DNA from: Deferribacterales bacterium Deferri_01
GTDB lineage: Bacteria > Chrysiogenota > Deferribacteres > Deferribacterales > Geovibrionaceae
DNA length: 64,000 bases
Reading direction: 5' to 3'
Assembly: GCA_001603805.1 (NCBI GenBank)
Contig: LUZY01000013.1
Location: forward strand, 598,723 to 662,722
Of this stretch, positions 18,830-28,161 are shown piece by piece. The position numbers were made by a program, and so were the translations under genes. How positions within the stretch are numbered: the stretch's first letter is position 1; every line of letters begins with the position of its first letter. Below the pieces are notes generated by a model. That model did not search any database. It had not been told where the DNA came from and saw only the letters and a program-made list of their open reading frames with translations.

Positions 18830-19564
18830 ATGAAGCTATTAATAACAGTACTGTGCTTTCTCTTTTTTAACATAGCCTTTGCCGATAAAACAAGTATTGT
18901 TTTGGGTATAGTTCCGCTTTATTCTGCATCAGAAACCCTTGAAATATGGGGTCCGGTTGCTGTTTATGCGGAGAATGAGGACTTGAAAATAATCATCAGA
19001 ACCGAGCGCTCCACACAGGATTTCGAGTCGGGACTTATGTCAGGCAAATATGATGCAGCTTTCATGACGGGAGAGCAGTACCAGAAAGCCCTGCTCCGTT
19101 ACAGAGCAATTGCCGTTCCCTCTGACCATACAATGAGGGGTACTGTCATCACCCACAAAAACAGTGGAATAAACTCCATTAAAGATCTGAATAACAAATA
19201 TATTGCCTTTGCATCGCCGGATGAATATGTTTCTTCCTCTATGACACAGGAAATACTAAAAAATAATGATATAATGTTTAAACCGGTTTACCTTAACTCT
19301 GTCAGTTCTGTGGTAATCGGCATAAAGAAACAGCTTTATCCTGCGGGGTCGGTTCTGGAAGGATTTTATGAATCCGAGGAAGATCTAAAAGCTGTTTTTA
19401 CCACTGAAGAATCTGCTTCTTATGTGGTGGGCGTATCAAAGAGAGTAAACAACGAAACAGAAGAGTATCTCAAAAAAATACTGACAAATTTACATAAAAA
19501 CAAGAAAACTGCGGAAACAATGAAAAAACTTCACCTTTCATCCTTCATTCTGCCGGAGAAATGA
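18830..19564 (+). CDS. PhnD-like periplasmic binding protein
   Basis: Exported protein of 244 residues with a signal peptide cleaved near residue 18 (FNIAFA-D). The fold is that of phosphate/phosphonate-type binding proteins: LGIVPLYSA strand, a [13 protein letters not shown] hinge segment, and [18 protein letters not shown] in the second lobe. Here it overlaps by four bases with a hybrid histidine kinase rather than with ABC-transporter genes, so it probably presents a ligand to the sensor. The ligand is unknown; phosphonate, phosphite and related anions are candidates by family only. A promoter lies just upstream. Confidence 0.8.
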   Translation: MKLLITVLCFLFFNIAFADKTSIVLGIVPLYSASETLEIWGPVAVYAENEDLKIIIRTERSTQDFESGLMSGKYDAAFMTGEQYQKALLRYRAIAVPSDHTMRGTVITHKNSGINSIKDLNNKYIAFASPDEYVSSSMTQEILKNNDIMFKPVYLNSVSSVVIGIKKQLYPAGSVLEGFYESEEDLKAVFTTEESASYVVGVSKRVNNETEEYLKKILTNLHKNKKTAETMKKLHLSSFILPEK

Positions 19565-22146
19565 TGATTTTAAGCAATGTTCCTATGTCATTCAAACTCA
19601 AAATAGCCATCGGTGTGGTTTTTATTCAGATAGTCACAACCGTTGCAGCACTTTACGTCAGCGTAGGATTTCTGAAAACTTACGGAGTAAAAGAAATCAC
19701 TGTACGTGCCGAAACAGCGGTGACGCTCCTTGGTTCTTCAGCTCAGGAGGCCATACTCGTCAATGACTTTGCCCTGCTGGACAGCCTTACAAAAAGCCTT
19801 GCAGCTCACGATGACATCACATATGCCCGTGTGAAAAACGAAATAGGTTCAACTGTTGCCCAAAACGGAAAGTCAGAATATGCTCACAGTGCATTTGAAT
19901 CCGATTCAGATGTAAGAAGCGTCGCTGACGGTTCTTACGATACCTATGAGGATCTGTATAATGGAGATTATTATATAGGCAGGGTTGAAGTAGGTGTTGC
20001 AACTGCCGCATATACATCCTTTATAAGAAACACTCTTAAAGAGATGTTTATTCTTGCTGCAATACAGATTTTCACTACACTCATTTTTTCTTACATTCTC
20101 GCTCATATTCTTACAAGACAGGTCAACAAAATTGCAGACGCCTCCGCACGAATAACCGCCGGTGAGCTTGGGGTCACAGTTGCTGTGGAAGGCAGCGATG
20201 AACTTTCAAAAGTGGCAGATGCCTTTAATACCATGTCCCTGACAGTCAGAGACAGCCATGCAGAACAGGAGAAACTGCTTCACGACTTCAGTGAGGCAAA
20301 AATGCTGGCTGAGGAGGAAACAGCTAAAATTCGTGTTATTCTGGAAACAGTTGTTGATGCCATTGTAATCATCAAACAGGACGGCAGTATCACTGTTTTC
20401 AACAACGCAGCGGAAAAAATGTTCGGATACACTGAAGAAGAACTGCTCGGCAAAAGTGTGAATATTCTCATGCCTTACGATGCGGCAGTCAATCACCAGA
20501 AAAGACTTGATAAGTTTGACTTCAGCAAACGTTCTCCTGTAATAGGAATAATCAGGGACATCGAAGGTGTACACTCAAACGGATCAGTATTCCCCATCGA
20601 AATGGCTGTCAGTGCATCAATGTTAAACGGCGAGGTATTCTTTACCGGAGTCATAAGAGACGTAACAGAAAGAAAGAAAAACGAACAGGAACTTATTAAG
20701 GCCAAACAGACAGCAGAAGAGGCAAGCAGAGCAAAAACCGCTTTTATGGCTGTTATGAGTCATGAAATACGAACCCCGATGAATGTTGTAATAGGTCTTG
20801 TGGATGTTCTTAAAACTGATGAAACCGATAAAAGCAGACTCAGCAAGCTAAACAGCATTGCCGGAGCGGCTGAAAGCCTTATGGGCATACTGAATGATTT
20901 GCTTGATCTCTCCAAACTTGACACCGGCAAAATGGAGCTGGAAAATGCCGGCTTTAACCTTCACGAGGTATTAAATATAACTGCGGATTTCTTTTCATAT
21001 GCAGCATCAGAGAAAGGGCTTAATTTGTATATGTTTATGGATGAAAATGTACCGCAGAGCGTTAAAGGAGACAAGTACCGTCTCCGCCAGATTCTCTCTA
21101 ACCTGATCGGAAACGCAGTTAAATTCACCCACACAGGCAGTATTACAGTTAAGGCTGATGCACACAGAGATGAGACCGGGTGGAAACTTTATGTGGAAGT
21201 CAGTGATACAGGCATAGGCATCAGCAGCGAAAATATCGGCAAAATATTTGAGGAATTCACACAGGCTGACCAGTCCATGTCCAGAAAATACGGCGGCTCT
21301 GGTCTGGGGCTTGCCATATGCAGAAAGCTTGTCACAATGATGGGCGGAGAGATATATGCAAAAAGTACCCCCGGCAAAGGCAGTTCTTTTCTCTTTTCCG
21401 TAAAATTTGAAGAAGCAGAGGAAGAAATTAAAAAAGCTCCGAAGCCAATAGAAACAAGTCTGGACAAACCTTCTGTACTTATTGCAGAAGATTCTGAAGA
21501 TAACAGAAACCTGATCAAACTATACGCAAAGAGTATTCCTGTCAGAATCACCTTTGCAGAAGACGGGCAGGAAGCCCTTAATAAATATAAAAACAACACT
21601 TATCACCTTGTTCTTATGGACAGAAGAATGCCTGTTATGAGCGGAGACGAAGCAGCGGAAGAGATACGCCTAATCCAGAAAGAAACCGGAGAAAAAACAC
21701 CTCTCTTCAGCTTTTCAGCAAACAGACCCGATGAAACAGACTTTCCGAAGGAGCTGTATGACGGTCATTTCAGTAAACCTTTTAAGAAAAAAGATCTGGA
21801 AGAATTTTTCATGAATATATTCTCAGGAACCATCAGCAGCGAATCGGGGGAGGATCTCAGAATAAGCATAGATCCTGATCTTGCGGATCTTGTCCCCGAC
21901 TATATTGAGCGAAAGGCTGAAGAAATAATAGAAATGCGCAGGGCAGCGGAAATAATGGATTTTGAAAAGACCGAAGCAATAGCCCACACCATAAAGGGAA
22001 CGGGCGCAAGCTACGGTTTTATTATCATCACAGAAACAGCAAAAGCAATCGAAGACGCAGCAAAAAAGAAGGATAAAGATGCTGTAATGCAGAATATACG
22101 CAGTCTTGAAGACTACACTCAAAAAGTCAGGAAGATCCTGATATAA
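19561..22146 (+). CDS. Hybrid sensor histidine kinase with receiver and HPt domains
   Basis: Multi-domain phosphorelay kinase of 861 residues. Two membrane helices (about 14-35 and 159-181) bracket a periplasmic sensor. Then come HAMP (185-235), PAS (260-375), HisKA with phosphorylated His in SHEIRTPMN near 400, and an ATPase domain whose N box and GTGI-like box are present (SDTGIGI, GGSGLGL). A receiver follows with phospho-acceptor Asp in LMDRRMP near 685. The C terminus is an HPt domain with AHTIKGTG near 806. So it can relay phosphate to an unlinked regulator. The ATG overlaps the stop of the PhnD-like gene by four bases, which makes a signal-binding/sensor pair likely. Confidence 0.92.
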   Translation: MMILSNVPMSFKLKIAIGVVFIQIVTTVAALYVSVGFLKTYGVKEITVRAETAVTLLGSSAQEAILVNDFALLDSLTKSLAAHDDITYARVKNEIGSTVAQNGKSEYAHSAFESDSDVRSVADGSYDTYEDLYNGDYYIGRVEVGVATAAYTSFIRNTLKEMFILAAIQIFTTLIFSYILAHILTRQVNKIADASARITAGELGVTVAVEGSDELSKVADAFNTMSLTVRDSHAEQEKLLHDFSEAKMLAEEETAKIRVILETVVDAIVIIKQDGSITVFNNAAEKMFGYTEEELLGKSVNILMPYDAAVNHQKRLDKFDFSKRSPVIGIIRDIEGVHSNGSVFPIEMAVSASMLNGEVFFTGVIRDVTERKKNEQELIKAKQTAEEASRAKTAFMAVMSHEIRTPMNVVIGLVDVLKTDETDKSRLSKLNSIAGAAESLMGILNDLLDLSKLDTGKMELENAGFNLHEVLNITADFFSYAASEKGLNLYMFMDENVPQSVKGDKYRLRQILSNLIGNAVKFTHTGSITVKADAHRDETGWKLYVEVSDTGIGISSENIGKIFEEFTQADQSMSRKYGGSGLGLAICRKLVTMMGGEIYAKSTPGKGSSFLFSVKFEEAEEEIKKAPKPIETSLDKPSVLIAEDSEDNRNLIKLYAKSIPVRITFAEDGQEALNKYKNNTYHLVLMDRRMPVMSGDEAAEEIRLIQKETGEKTPLFSFSANRPDETDFPKELYDGHFSKPFKKKDLEEFFMNIFSGTISSESGEDLRISIDPDLADLVPDYIERKAEEIIEMRRAAEIMDFEKTEAIAHTIKGTGASYGFIIITETAKAIEDAAKKKDKDAVMQNIRSLEDYTQKVRKILI

Positions 22147-22182
22147 CTTACAAAAAAAAATAAAAAAAATGAAAACTACTTA

Positions 22183-22211
22183 TTGACAAACCAAACTCAC
22201 AAAGGTATATA
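22183..22211 (+). promoter_or_regulatory. Sigma-70 promoter of the tRNA operon
   Basis: TTGACA, a 17-base spacer and TATATA, ending 12 bases before the tRNA-Gly gene. It is the strongest consensus promoter seen in the window. Confidence 0.85.
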
Positions 22212-22223
22212 TATCTTCCCGTT

Positions 22224-22296
22224 GCGGGTGTAGCTCAGTTGGTAGAGCGCAACCTTGCCAAGGTTGAGGTCGCCGGTTCGAGCCCGGTCACCCGCT
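22224..22296 (+). tRNA. tRNA-Gly (GCC)
   Basis: A 73-base cloverleaf with acceptor pairing GCGGGTG/CACCCGC, the TAGCTCAGTTGG D arm, anticodon GCC at 22257-22259 and a GGTTCGAGCC T arm. The CCA end is not encoded. Confidence 0.97.
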
Positions 22297-22313
22297 CTTT
22301 TTTTTATCTAAAT

Positions 22314-22384
22314 GGCGACGTGGCCGAGTGGTTAGGCAGCGGCCTGCAAAGCCGTGTACCCCGGTTCGATTCCGGGCGTCGCCT
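22314..22384 (+). tRNA. tRNA-Cys (GCA)
   Basis: A 71-base cloverleaf with acceptor pairing GGCGACG/CGTCGCC, anticodon GCA at 22346-22348 and a GGTTCGATTCC T arm. CCA is not encoded. It is cotranscribed with tRNA-Gly, 17 bases downstream of it. Confidence 0.97.
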
Positions 22385-22399
22385 TAAAAAAGCATTCCG

Positions 22400-22433
22400 A
22401 GGGCTTCCGGTATTTTCCGGCAAGCCCTTTTTT
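22400..22433 (+). terminator. Terminator of the tRNA operon
   Basis: GGGCTTCCGG and CCGGCAAGCCC pair with one bulged base, followed by six T residues. Confidence 0.85.
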
Positions 22434-22499
22434 GTCGCCTGTTTCCAGTTCTTTATCTTCCGAGAAGTCCCATATTAATCCGGGGGCAGCCATATAAAC

Positions 22500-22540
22500 T
22501 TGACGGTATATTAGGTTTATTTAAAAATTTATACCGTCAA
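22500..22540. repeat. 11-bp inverted repeat in the tRNA-to-PAS gap
   Basis: TTGACGGTATA and TATACCGTCAA are exact complements separated by 19 AT-rich bases. The rest of the roughly 360 bases between the terminator and the PAS gene is AT-rich and shows no gene. Confidence 0.5.
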
Positions 22541-22794
22541 ATTGTAGTGAAATAACCCCCTTTTGTCCTTAATAAATAGCACCTTTGTTTTCAATTTTTA
22601 TTCAAACTTATTTTTAAGGATATAAAAACGAATATTTTATCGAAACTCCTCTCATTACAATTAAATCTGTATACCAATCATTTATAAACCATTATTAGAT
22701 CCATCTATTGATTACCAAAATGCTCCCACAATTCTTTTCACGATTTTTTCACATCAGGGTGATATATTTTATTAAATACTTCATCGAGGCGGAC

Positions 22795-23223
22795 ATGAAA
22801 GTTGATTACAGTTCCTACAACAGGCACACATACCCCGTAATAATATTTGAAGCTGATGGAACGCTGATATACATGAATGAATCCGCACACCGCATTTTCG
22901 GACAATTCTCATGCGGAGAACACAAATGTCACTACATTTTCAGAGGATTTGAAAACGAGTGCAAAAACTACATGAACTGCGTATGCGGAAAAGAGGCAAC
23001 CTGCATTAACGGCAAAGCAAGCTTTGTGCGTGAGGCAAAAACACTCAAAGGAAAGGCTTTTTTCATTGTTGAAAGGCTTCGTATTCAGGAAAGCGATCAC
23101 TATATGGAATATCTTTACGATATAACACAGACCGCTTCAAGCTATATAGAAAACGGCTGGATGAGCAAATATGAACTGGAAAATCTGATGCTTGATGCAG
23201 AAGGTTCATCAGGAACTATGTAA
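22795..23223 (+). CDS. Stand-alone PAS-like protein with many cysteines
   Basis: A 142-residue protein whose N-terminal part reads like a PAS domain (YPVIIFEADGTLIYMNESAHRIFG). Then comes a dense cysteine cluster, CGEHKCHYIF, CKNYMNCVCG and CINGK, followed by a strand and a short helical tail. There is no output domain. This is the second orphan PAS protein with a cysteine cluster here. GAGG lies in front of the ATG selected; a longer frame of 29 residues upstream is hydrophobic but lacks a ribosome site. It converges on the MORN-type gene with six bases between. Confidence 0.65.
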   Translation: MKVDYSSYNRHTYPVIIFEADGTLIYMNESAHRIFGQFSCGEHKCHYIFRGFENECKNYMNCVCGKEATCINGKASFVREAKTLKGKAFFIVERLRIQESDHYMEYLYDITQTASSYIENGWMSKYELENLMLDAEGSSGTM

Positions 23224-23229
23224 ATACAG

Positions 23230-24750
23230 TTACGGGTAATAATAGAAATTGACCATTTGAATAGCTTTGTAGTTCTCAAGATCCTGCTCAATGAAGAAGT
23301 CAGCTTTATCCCAGCAACGCATCTTCTGCCATAACGGCAAAGAGCTTTCATCAAGGTTTATTTTCAATCCTTCGTCAAAGCAAAACCCTTCTGCGGGAAC
23401 ACCATCCCTGTATATTACTTCAAAGCCCGCTCTGCCGCTTTCAGAATATGCGTCGACTTTTCCATCGGGCTTACCGTTCTTATAATTCAAGATATATGCT
23501 GGATTTCCGTTATCGTAATAAATGCCTCTTTCCCCCTCGGCCCTGCCATTTATAAAGTAAACGTGTGAATACAGCCTTCCTGACGGATAATACTCTCCAA
23601 ATACCCCCACTGCCTTCCCCTCTTCAAACATCAGCTCTGTTTTAAGCTGACCGTCAGCATAATACAAAGCATATAAACCATGCTGCACGCCTTTTTCCAT
23701 AGACATCAAAAAGCTGGGGTTGCCGTTCTCATAATATGCTCTTATATCATCATAAGGCATATTGTTTTTATAATATGTTTCATATGCAGTTTTTCCGTTT
23801 TTATACATTACATAAAAACTGCCATTAAGCTTCCCCTCTTCAACCTCTGCATTCACAAGACCATCAGGACTTACACATTTGCCTGAAGCAACTCGCCCGT
23901 CAGGAAAAGAGAAAATATTATCATGCCTTTCCGCTTTTTCACCGCTGCAAATCCACTCCTCATTAGTTTGTTTCAATTTTGCTAAAGGAGATTCCAGTGA
24001 TAAAAGCCTATGCGCACCTTCCCAGCAAACTACATTTTGCCAGCTAAACAGCTCGCTCCCTTCAAGAGATACCCTGCTGTTCCCTATACAATACCCTTTT
24101 TCCGGTTCACCGTTTAAGTAGCTAATCTCAAAAACTTTTTTTCCATTTTCAATAAAAGCTTCCGACGTATCTTCAAGCTTGCCGTTTTTATAATGAAATC
24201 TGTAAGCAACTGACCCGTTTTCAAAATAATAGACAGAAAATCCGTTCTGTTTACCGTTAATATAACTTTTTTCTGATCGGACTGCCCCTTTTTCATAAAA
24301 TTCAGTCACTCTGCCATCAAGTAATCCGTTTTTCAGTGAGGTTTTTAAATATAATGTACCGCTCCGGTAATATATTTTCCCTTCGTTTTCTGTCATTTCT
24401 GACTGAATACTGCCGTTTTCATAGTATAATTTTATTTTTCCGGTTTTGACCCCGTCTTTATACTCAGATTCCTCTTTTATATTTCCGTTCACGTAATAAA
24501 CTGTAAGCAGTCCATCTGGTAATCCATGTTTTATTTCGGCGACAGCCTCAACTTTATTTGTGTGCATCTTGATACACCTGCCTTCAGCCAGCTTTCCATC
24601 AGCATAAAAAAACTTTCCGTTCTCAAAAAAAGCAGTCTTCCCGGAGCAAGACCAGTCGGAAGCATACGCACCGGCAGAAAAAAGAAGTAAAATGATAAAA
24701 ATGATATTACACATATCTGTTCTCACAGCTATGTTAAGACTACCTATCAT
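23230..24750 (-). CDS. Exported MORN/YwqK-type repeat protein with duplicated module
   Basis: A 506-residue exported protein made of short repeats of the YYENGxxxxExxYKNGK type, the MORN_2 or YwqK pattern. The repeats fall into two modules: each opens with W-x-CSG and ends with a GYC/GFC...LxxWQxxxCW segment, so an internal duplication is visible. The start with AAGGA six bases upstream overlaps the stop of the upstream gene by 11 bases; it gives an N-region with an Arg and then a hydrophobic core to AYAS. A shorter start 36 bases downstream is possible. YwqK proteins are sometimes called antitoxins by annotation only; no toxin is seen. Confidence 0.75.
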   Translation of the reverse strand: MIGSLNIAVRTDMCNIIFIILLLFSAGAYASDWSCSGKTAFFENGKFFYADGKLAEGRCIKMHTNKVEAVAEIKHGLPDGLLTVYYVNGNIKEESEYKDGVKTGKIKLYYENGSIQSEMTENEGKIYYRSGTLYLKTSLKNGLLDGRVTEFYEKGAVRSEKSYINGKQNGFSVYYFENGSVAYRFHYKNGKLEDTSEAFIENGKKVFEISYLNGEPEKGYCIGNSRVSLEGSELFSWQNVVCWEGAHRLLSLESPLAKLKQTNEEWICSGEKAERHDNIFSFPDGRVASGKCVSPDGLVNAEVEEGKLNGSFYVMYKNGKTAYETYYKNNMPYDDIRAYYENGNPSFLMSMEKGVQHGLYALYYADGQLKTELMFEEGKAVGVFGEYYPSGRLYSHVYFINGRAEGERGIYYDNGNPAYILNYKNGKPDGKVDAYSESGRAGFEVIYRDGVPAEGFCFDEGLKINLDESSLPLWQKMRCWDKADFFIEQDLENYKAIQMVNFYYYP

Positions 24751-25540
24751 GGCATTCCTTATAGCAGTCATTGTCACTGTCATTACTGCCCTGATCACCT
24801 GTGTTATACTCAAACAGAGGAACAACATTTGTTCGATAATAATCAAGCCCGAAGTCTAAGCCATTACGTATATTCATAATGTCCCCTTGATTTCTGTTAA
24901 AATCCCAACTTCCGACGTTAAGATTAAAACCTTCGTAACCGGCATCAAAATAAAGTCTGTTAATAGACATATCCAAAGACACTATATACATCAAACCAAC
25001 ATAATTAGCATTGCCGCTGCTGTTAAAAAAGTCATCACGGAGGGCTTTTAAAAAAAACTCTTCAATCAAAGCACTATCAACAAAATTTTTGCTTCGGTTC
25101 ATAAAAATGGCTGAACTATAAAACATGACTTCGCCTTCAAGACCTGAAGGCTCAGTCCCAGGCAGCATATTTAAAAGCTCTGAAGTTGAAAATGGAACAT
25201 AATCAATTTGAGAAGGGATTGAAAAATTTAAATAATCAATATACTGCTCACCCCCGACACCGCCTTGTATCAAAAGTGTGTTCCCCTCATACTTTTCAAC
25301 TATCAGAACAATCGACTTTATAAAACTTGAGTCTTCCGGGTTATAAAGATTATCAAATATAACTACAACATCCGAGTCGGGTGCAAATTCAATATCATTA
25401 ATAGATAAAGCATTTGTTTTTGAAGGAAAGATGAAAGGTAATCCAAGGCAAGTATAGGTAATAACTGATGATGACAATCGAATGAATTTACGTCTGGTGC
25501 ATGTTCTCTGGCAAAGTATTGTTTTTGAGTCTTCTTTCAT
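24740..25540 (-). CDS. Exported protein of unknown function with a Tat-like signal
   Basis: Unrecognised 266-residue protein. Its N terminus has a TRRKFIR motif followed by a hydrophobic stretch of about 20 residues, similar to a twin-arginine signal. The mature part is rich in acidic and aromatic residues, and it ends in a Cys/Asp-rich tail. It overlaps the start of the MORN-type gene by 11 bases, so the two form one operon. GGAG is seven bases before the ATG used; another ATG four codons earlier overlaps that site. No family is recognised. Confidence 0.6.
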   Translation of the reverse strand: MKEDSKTILCQRTCTRRKFIRLSSSVITYTCLGLPFIFPSKTNALSINDIEFAPDSDVVVIFDNLYNPEDSSFIKSIVLIVEKYEGNTLLIQGGVGGEQYIDYLNFSIPSQIDYVPFSTSELLNMLPGTEPSGLEGEVMFYSSAIFMNRSKNFVDSALIEEFFLKALRDDFFNSSGNANYVGLMYIVSLDMSINRLYFDAGYEGFNLNVGSWDFNRNQGDIMNIRNGLDFGLDYYRTNVVPLFEYNTGDQGSNDSDNDCYKECHDR

Positions 25541-25685
25541 AATGATCTCCATAAGCCAACAACAATATTATCAACATATTTACGGGAACTTATTAAGAAT
25601 GAGAACTTCTGGAGAGTTTCTGTTCATCTGTTAACTTAACGGTAACACACCTAAATTAACATTACAATAAAATAATTAGATAAGC

Positions 25686-27227
25686 CTAACTGCATAGATT
25701 AAATGAATCGGGAAGAATAACTCTGAATTCGGTGTATTTGCCTACTTCAGATTCAATCTCAAGTCTGCCTTTGTGGGCGTGAACAACCCTGTTTACTATG
25801 GAAAGCCCAAGTCCTGTACCCGGATAATCCTTTTTAACGTTACTTGCTCTGTAGAATCGTTTTTTAACGTTCTCCATTTCGTGAGAAGGAATACCGCAGC
25901 CTGTATCTCTCACTGTAAAGCATGTTGCATCTCCATCCCTGAAAGCCCTGACAATCAGCTCCCCTTCCTGTTTGTTAAACTTAATAGCGTTGGAAAGAAG
26001 ATTATCTATAAGATATTTGAACACATCTGCATCAACGCACACGGTCAGATCTGCTATATCTGTAATCAGGTTAATTTTTTTCTCTTTCATATCCTGTTCA
26101 AAAAATGCAAGTGTCTCTTCAAACATTGAGGTTATTTTAACAGGAGCAAAGTGATAGTCATGCTGCTTATGTTCAAGCCTGCTCAGGGTTATTATCTCAT
26201 TAAAAAGCCTGTTGAGAGCCTTGGAGCTTCTTCTGATTGTTTCAGCGGATTTGTGCCTGATGTCCGCATCGTTCTCAAGCTCCGGCTTCTGCAAAAGTTC
26301 GCTGTAAGCAAGAATCTTGGTGAGCGGAGTTCTTATTTCATGGGAAATAGAGTCAAGTATCTCTGTTTTAAATGAGTTAACAGAGCGGAGTTCTTCATTT
26401 TTCTGTTCAAGCTCATTCACAAGGAGAACATACTTACCTGTAACATCTTTCAGCCTTCGTTTGAGGTTTTCCTCGTTTTGGAGAATACTTTCCCGCATGA
26501 GGTTAAAAGCTTCTGCCAGCTCTTCTATTTCATCATCTGTGTCAATATCCACATTTTTTGTATAATCACCCGATTTAAAAGACGATGCAGCTTCAGTCAG
26601 GATATCAAGTTTCCTTAACACCATCGCACGGACAAGTATGCTGATTGTTATGACTATTCCGAGAAAAGTAACAATTCCCGCCATATAAAAAAAACGGTTG
26701 TTGCGGTCAATGGAAGTTTCTATCTCATCCAGCGGAACGGCAATAGAGATTCCGCCGCGGAGATCACCGACCGTATATCCTTGGTATATATGGCATTCAA
26801 GACACGCATCGTTTATATAAAGAGGCGCCATGTATCTGTAGATTCTTTTTTTGCCCTCTTCTATCGTTTCATCATACTCTTCTTTTCCTCCGGCGAGAGC
26901 GTTTAGGGCACGCTTTTCAAATTCATCCGGAGCGTTTTCAGGGTTGATAAGACTGGTGCTGGTTATATGAAATCTGAAGCGGGACATGACCCCTGCATAT
27001 TTTGAAAGCTCTTTGGTAACAACAGCAGGAACCGGACGCACATCATTTCTGTTTTCTGCAACCCACTGGCGGGTGATGATAATCATCTCAAACAATGTCT
27101 TTGCCTGAATATGTGCCTGCTCAATAATCAGCTCTTTCTGGCGCTGCCAGAGAAACATTGTGGAAAGCACCACAAAAATTACAGTAACAATGACAATATT
27201 GGTAATAAGCTTAAGAGTCAGCCTCAT
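25686..27227 (-). CDS. Haem-binding sensor histidine kinase (Tll0287-like sensor)
   Basis: Membrane kinase of 513 residues. Two helices (about 7-28 and 177-200) flank a periplasmic domain that contains CLECH, a CxxCH c-haem motif near residue 142, followed by YTVGDLRGGISIAVP. This is the DUF3365/Tll0287 pattern of redox or gas sensors. HAMP follows, then a coiled coil, a HisKA domain with His in SHEIRTPLT, and an ATPase domain with TGCGIP and GTGLGLSI boxes. It overlaps the response-regulator gene by four bases, giving a classic two-component pair. Signal may be redox state or a small gas; the haem attachment itself is inferred. Confidence 0.9.
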   Translation of the reverse strand: MRLTLKLITNIVIVTVIFVVLSTMFLWQRQKELIIEQAHIQAKTLFEMIIITRQWVAENRNDVRPVPAVVTKELSKYAGVMSRFRFHITSTSLINPENAPDEFEKRALNALAGGKEEYDETIEEGKKRIYRYMAPLYINDACLECHIYQGYTVGDLRGGISIAVPLDEIETSIDRNNRFFYMAGIVTFLGIVITISILVRAMVLRKLDILTEAASSFKSGDYTKNVDIDTDDEIEELAEAFNLMRESILQNEENLKRRLKDVTGKYVLLVNELEQKNEELRSVNSFKTEILDSISHEIRTPLTKILAYSELLQKPELENDADIRHKSAETIRRSSKALNRLFNEIITLSRLEHKQHDYHFAPVKITSMFEETLAFFEQDMKEKKINLITDIADLTVCVDADVFKYLIDNLLSNAIKFNKQEGELIVRAFRDGDATCFTVRDTGCGIPSHEMENVKKRFYRASNVKKDYPGTGLGLSIVNRVVHAHKGRLEIESEVGKYTEFRVILPDSFNLCS

Positions 27228-27913
27228 TTCTTCACTTTATAGCCCACACCTGAAACAGTTTTAATAATATCCGGATTTTTGGGGTTTGTTTCTATTTTCT
27301 GACGAAGGTTTTTAACATGCACATCAAGACTTCTTGACCATGAATACACTGTATTTTTTCCCCAGATATCCTTTACTATCTCATCCCGTGAAAGGACCTG
27401 CCCTCTTTTTTCATAAAAATACATAAGAAGTTCAAATTCCTTTGGGGTAATGTTTATTTTTTCACCGTTTATATGAACTGTGCGGTCGCATTTGTCTATG
27501 TTTATGTGGAAAAACTGAATTACACCTTCCTGCTGGCAATCCGCAACTGTTTCCGTTCTGCGGAGAATGGCTTTTATTCTTGCAGTAAGCTCTATATTTT
27601 CAAAAGGTTTCGTAAGGTAGTCATCAGCGCCGTACTCAAGGCATATAACTTTATCGGAAACATTATCTCTGGCGGAAAGTATAAGGATCGGCACATCTTT
27701 CTCCTTTCTGATGAGCCGGCATATCTGCTGCCCGTCCACATCCGGCAGATTCAGATCAAGCACAATAAGATCAATGTTATTTTCCCTTGCTTTTGAAATG
27801 CCTTCCATCCCGGTAGAGGCTGTCAGAACAGTATATTTTTCAAGAGAAAGCAGAAGCCTGATTATTTCCAGAATTTCAGGGTCATCATCAACTACCAGTA
27901 TTATTTTTTCCAT
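27224..27913 (-). CDS. OmpR-family response regulator
   Basis: DNA-binding regulator of 229 residues, cognate to the haem-type kinase. The receiver has DDD near residue 10, the phosphorylation site Asp in VLDLNLPDVDG near 53, and the Lys in YLTKPF near 103. A winged-helix Trans_reg_C domain fills the second half (ITPKEFELLMYF and a C-terminal GVGYK). Targets are unknown. A consensus-like promoter and a hairpin lie upstream, so it may regulate itself. It is first in the two-gene operon. Confidence 0.93.
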   Translation of the reverse strand: MEKIILVVDDDPEILEIIRLLLSLEKYTVLTASTGMEGISKARENNIDLIVLDLNLPDVDGQQICRLIRKEKDVPILILSARDNVSDKVICLEYGADDYLTKPFENIELTARIKAILRRTETVADCQQEGVIQFFHINIDKCDRTVHINGEKINITPKEFELLMYFYEKRGQVLSRDEIVKDIWGKNTVYSWSRSLDVHVKNLRQKIETNPKNPDIIKTVSGVGYKVKK

Positions 27914-27952
27914 TAAAATAAACCTTCAGTCATTATTTACAATGTTGTTATA

Positions 27953-27981
27953 AAGATATTAATGAAAACAAATTTTGTAAA
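27953..27981 (-). promoter_or_regulatory. Promoter of the haem-sensor two-component operon
   Basis: On the - strand TTTACA and TATCTT are separated by 17 bases. The -10 ends 40 bases before the response-regulator ATG. Confidence 0.45.
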
Positions 27982-27988
27982 CGCTTTT

Positions 27989-28008
27989 AGGAGTGCAGAA
28001 ACACTCCT
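27989..28008. promoter_or_regulatory. Hairpin or operator upstream of the response-regulator promoter
   Basis: AGGAGTG and CACTCCT pair exactly around a six-base loop, only seven bases upstream of the -35 element. There is no T run, so it is not a plain terminator for either side. The remaining sequence to 28161 holds no gene. Confidence 0.35.
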
Positions 28009-28161
28009 GAAACGTCTAACAGCTTAAAACTGCTTTATTTTTTTAACATACTAAACTTTTTCAGCACTAAATGAAACATTAATTACAATCTTTACAGACT
28101 AAGCCTGCCTGAACAAAACTTCAACATGTGGAAACAAATATACGAAGCAATTCAGGAAGGA

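Noticed and set aside
22708-22794. Extra 29 codons at the N terminus of the cysteine-rich PAS protein
   Set aside because: No ribosome site; the next ATG has one and the PAS fold begins there.
23230-25540. Toxin-antitoxin pair
   Set aside because: The repeat protein is sometimes labelled an antitoxin, but both proteins look exported and no toxin fold is visible.
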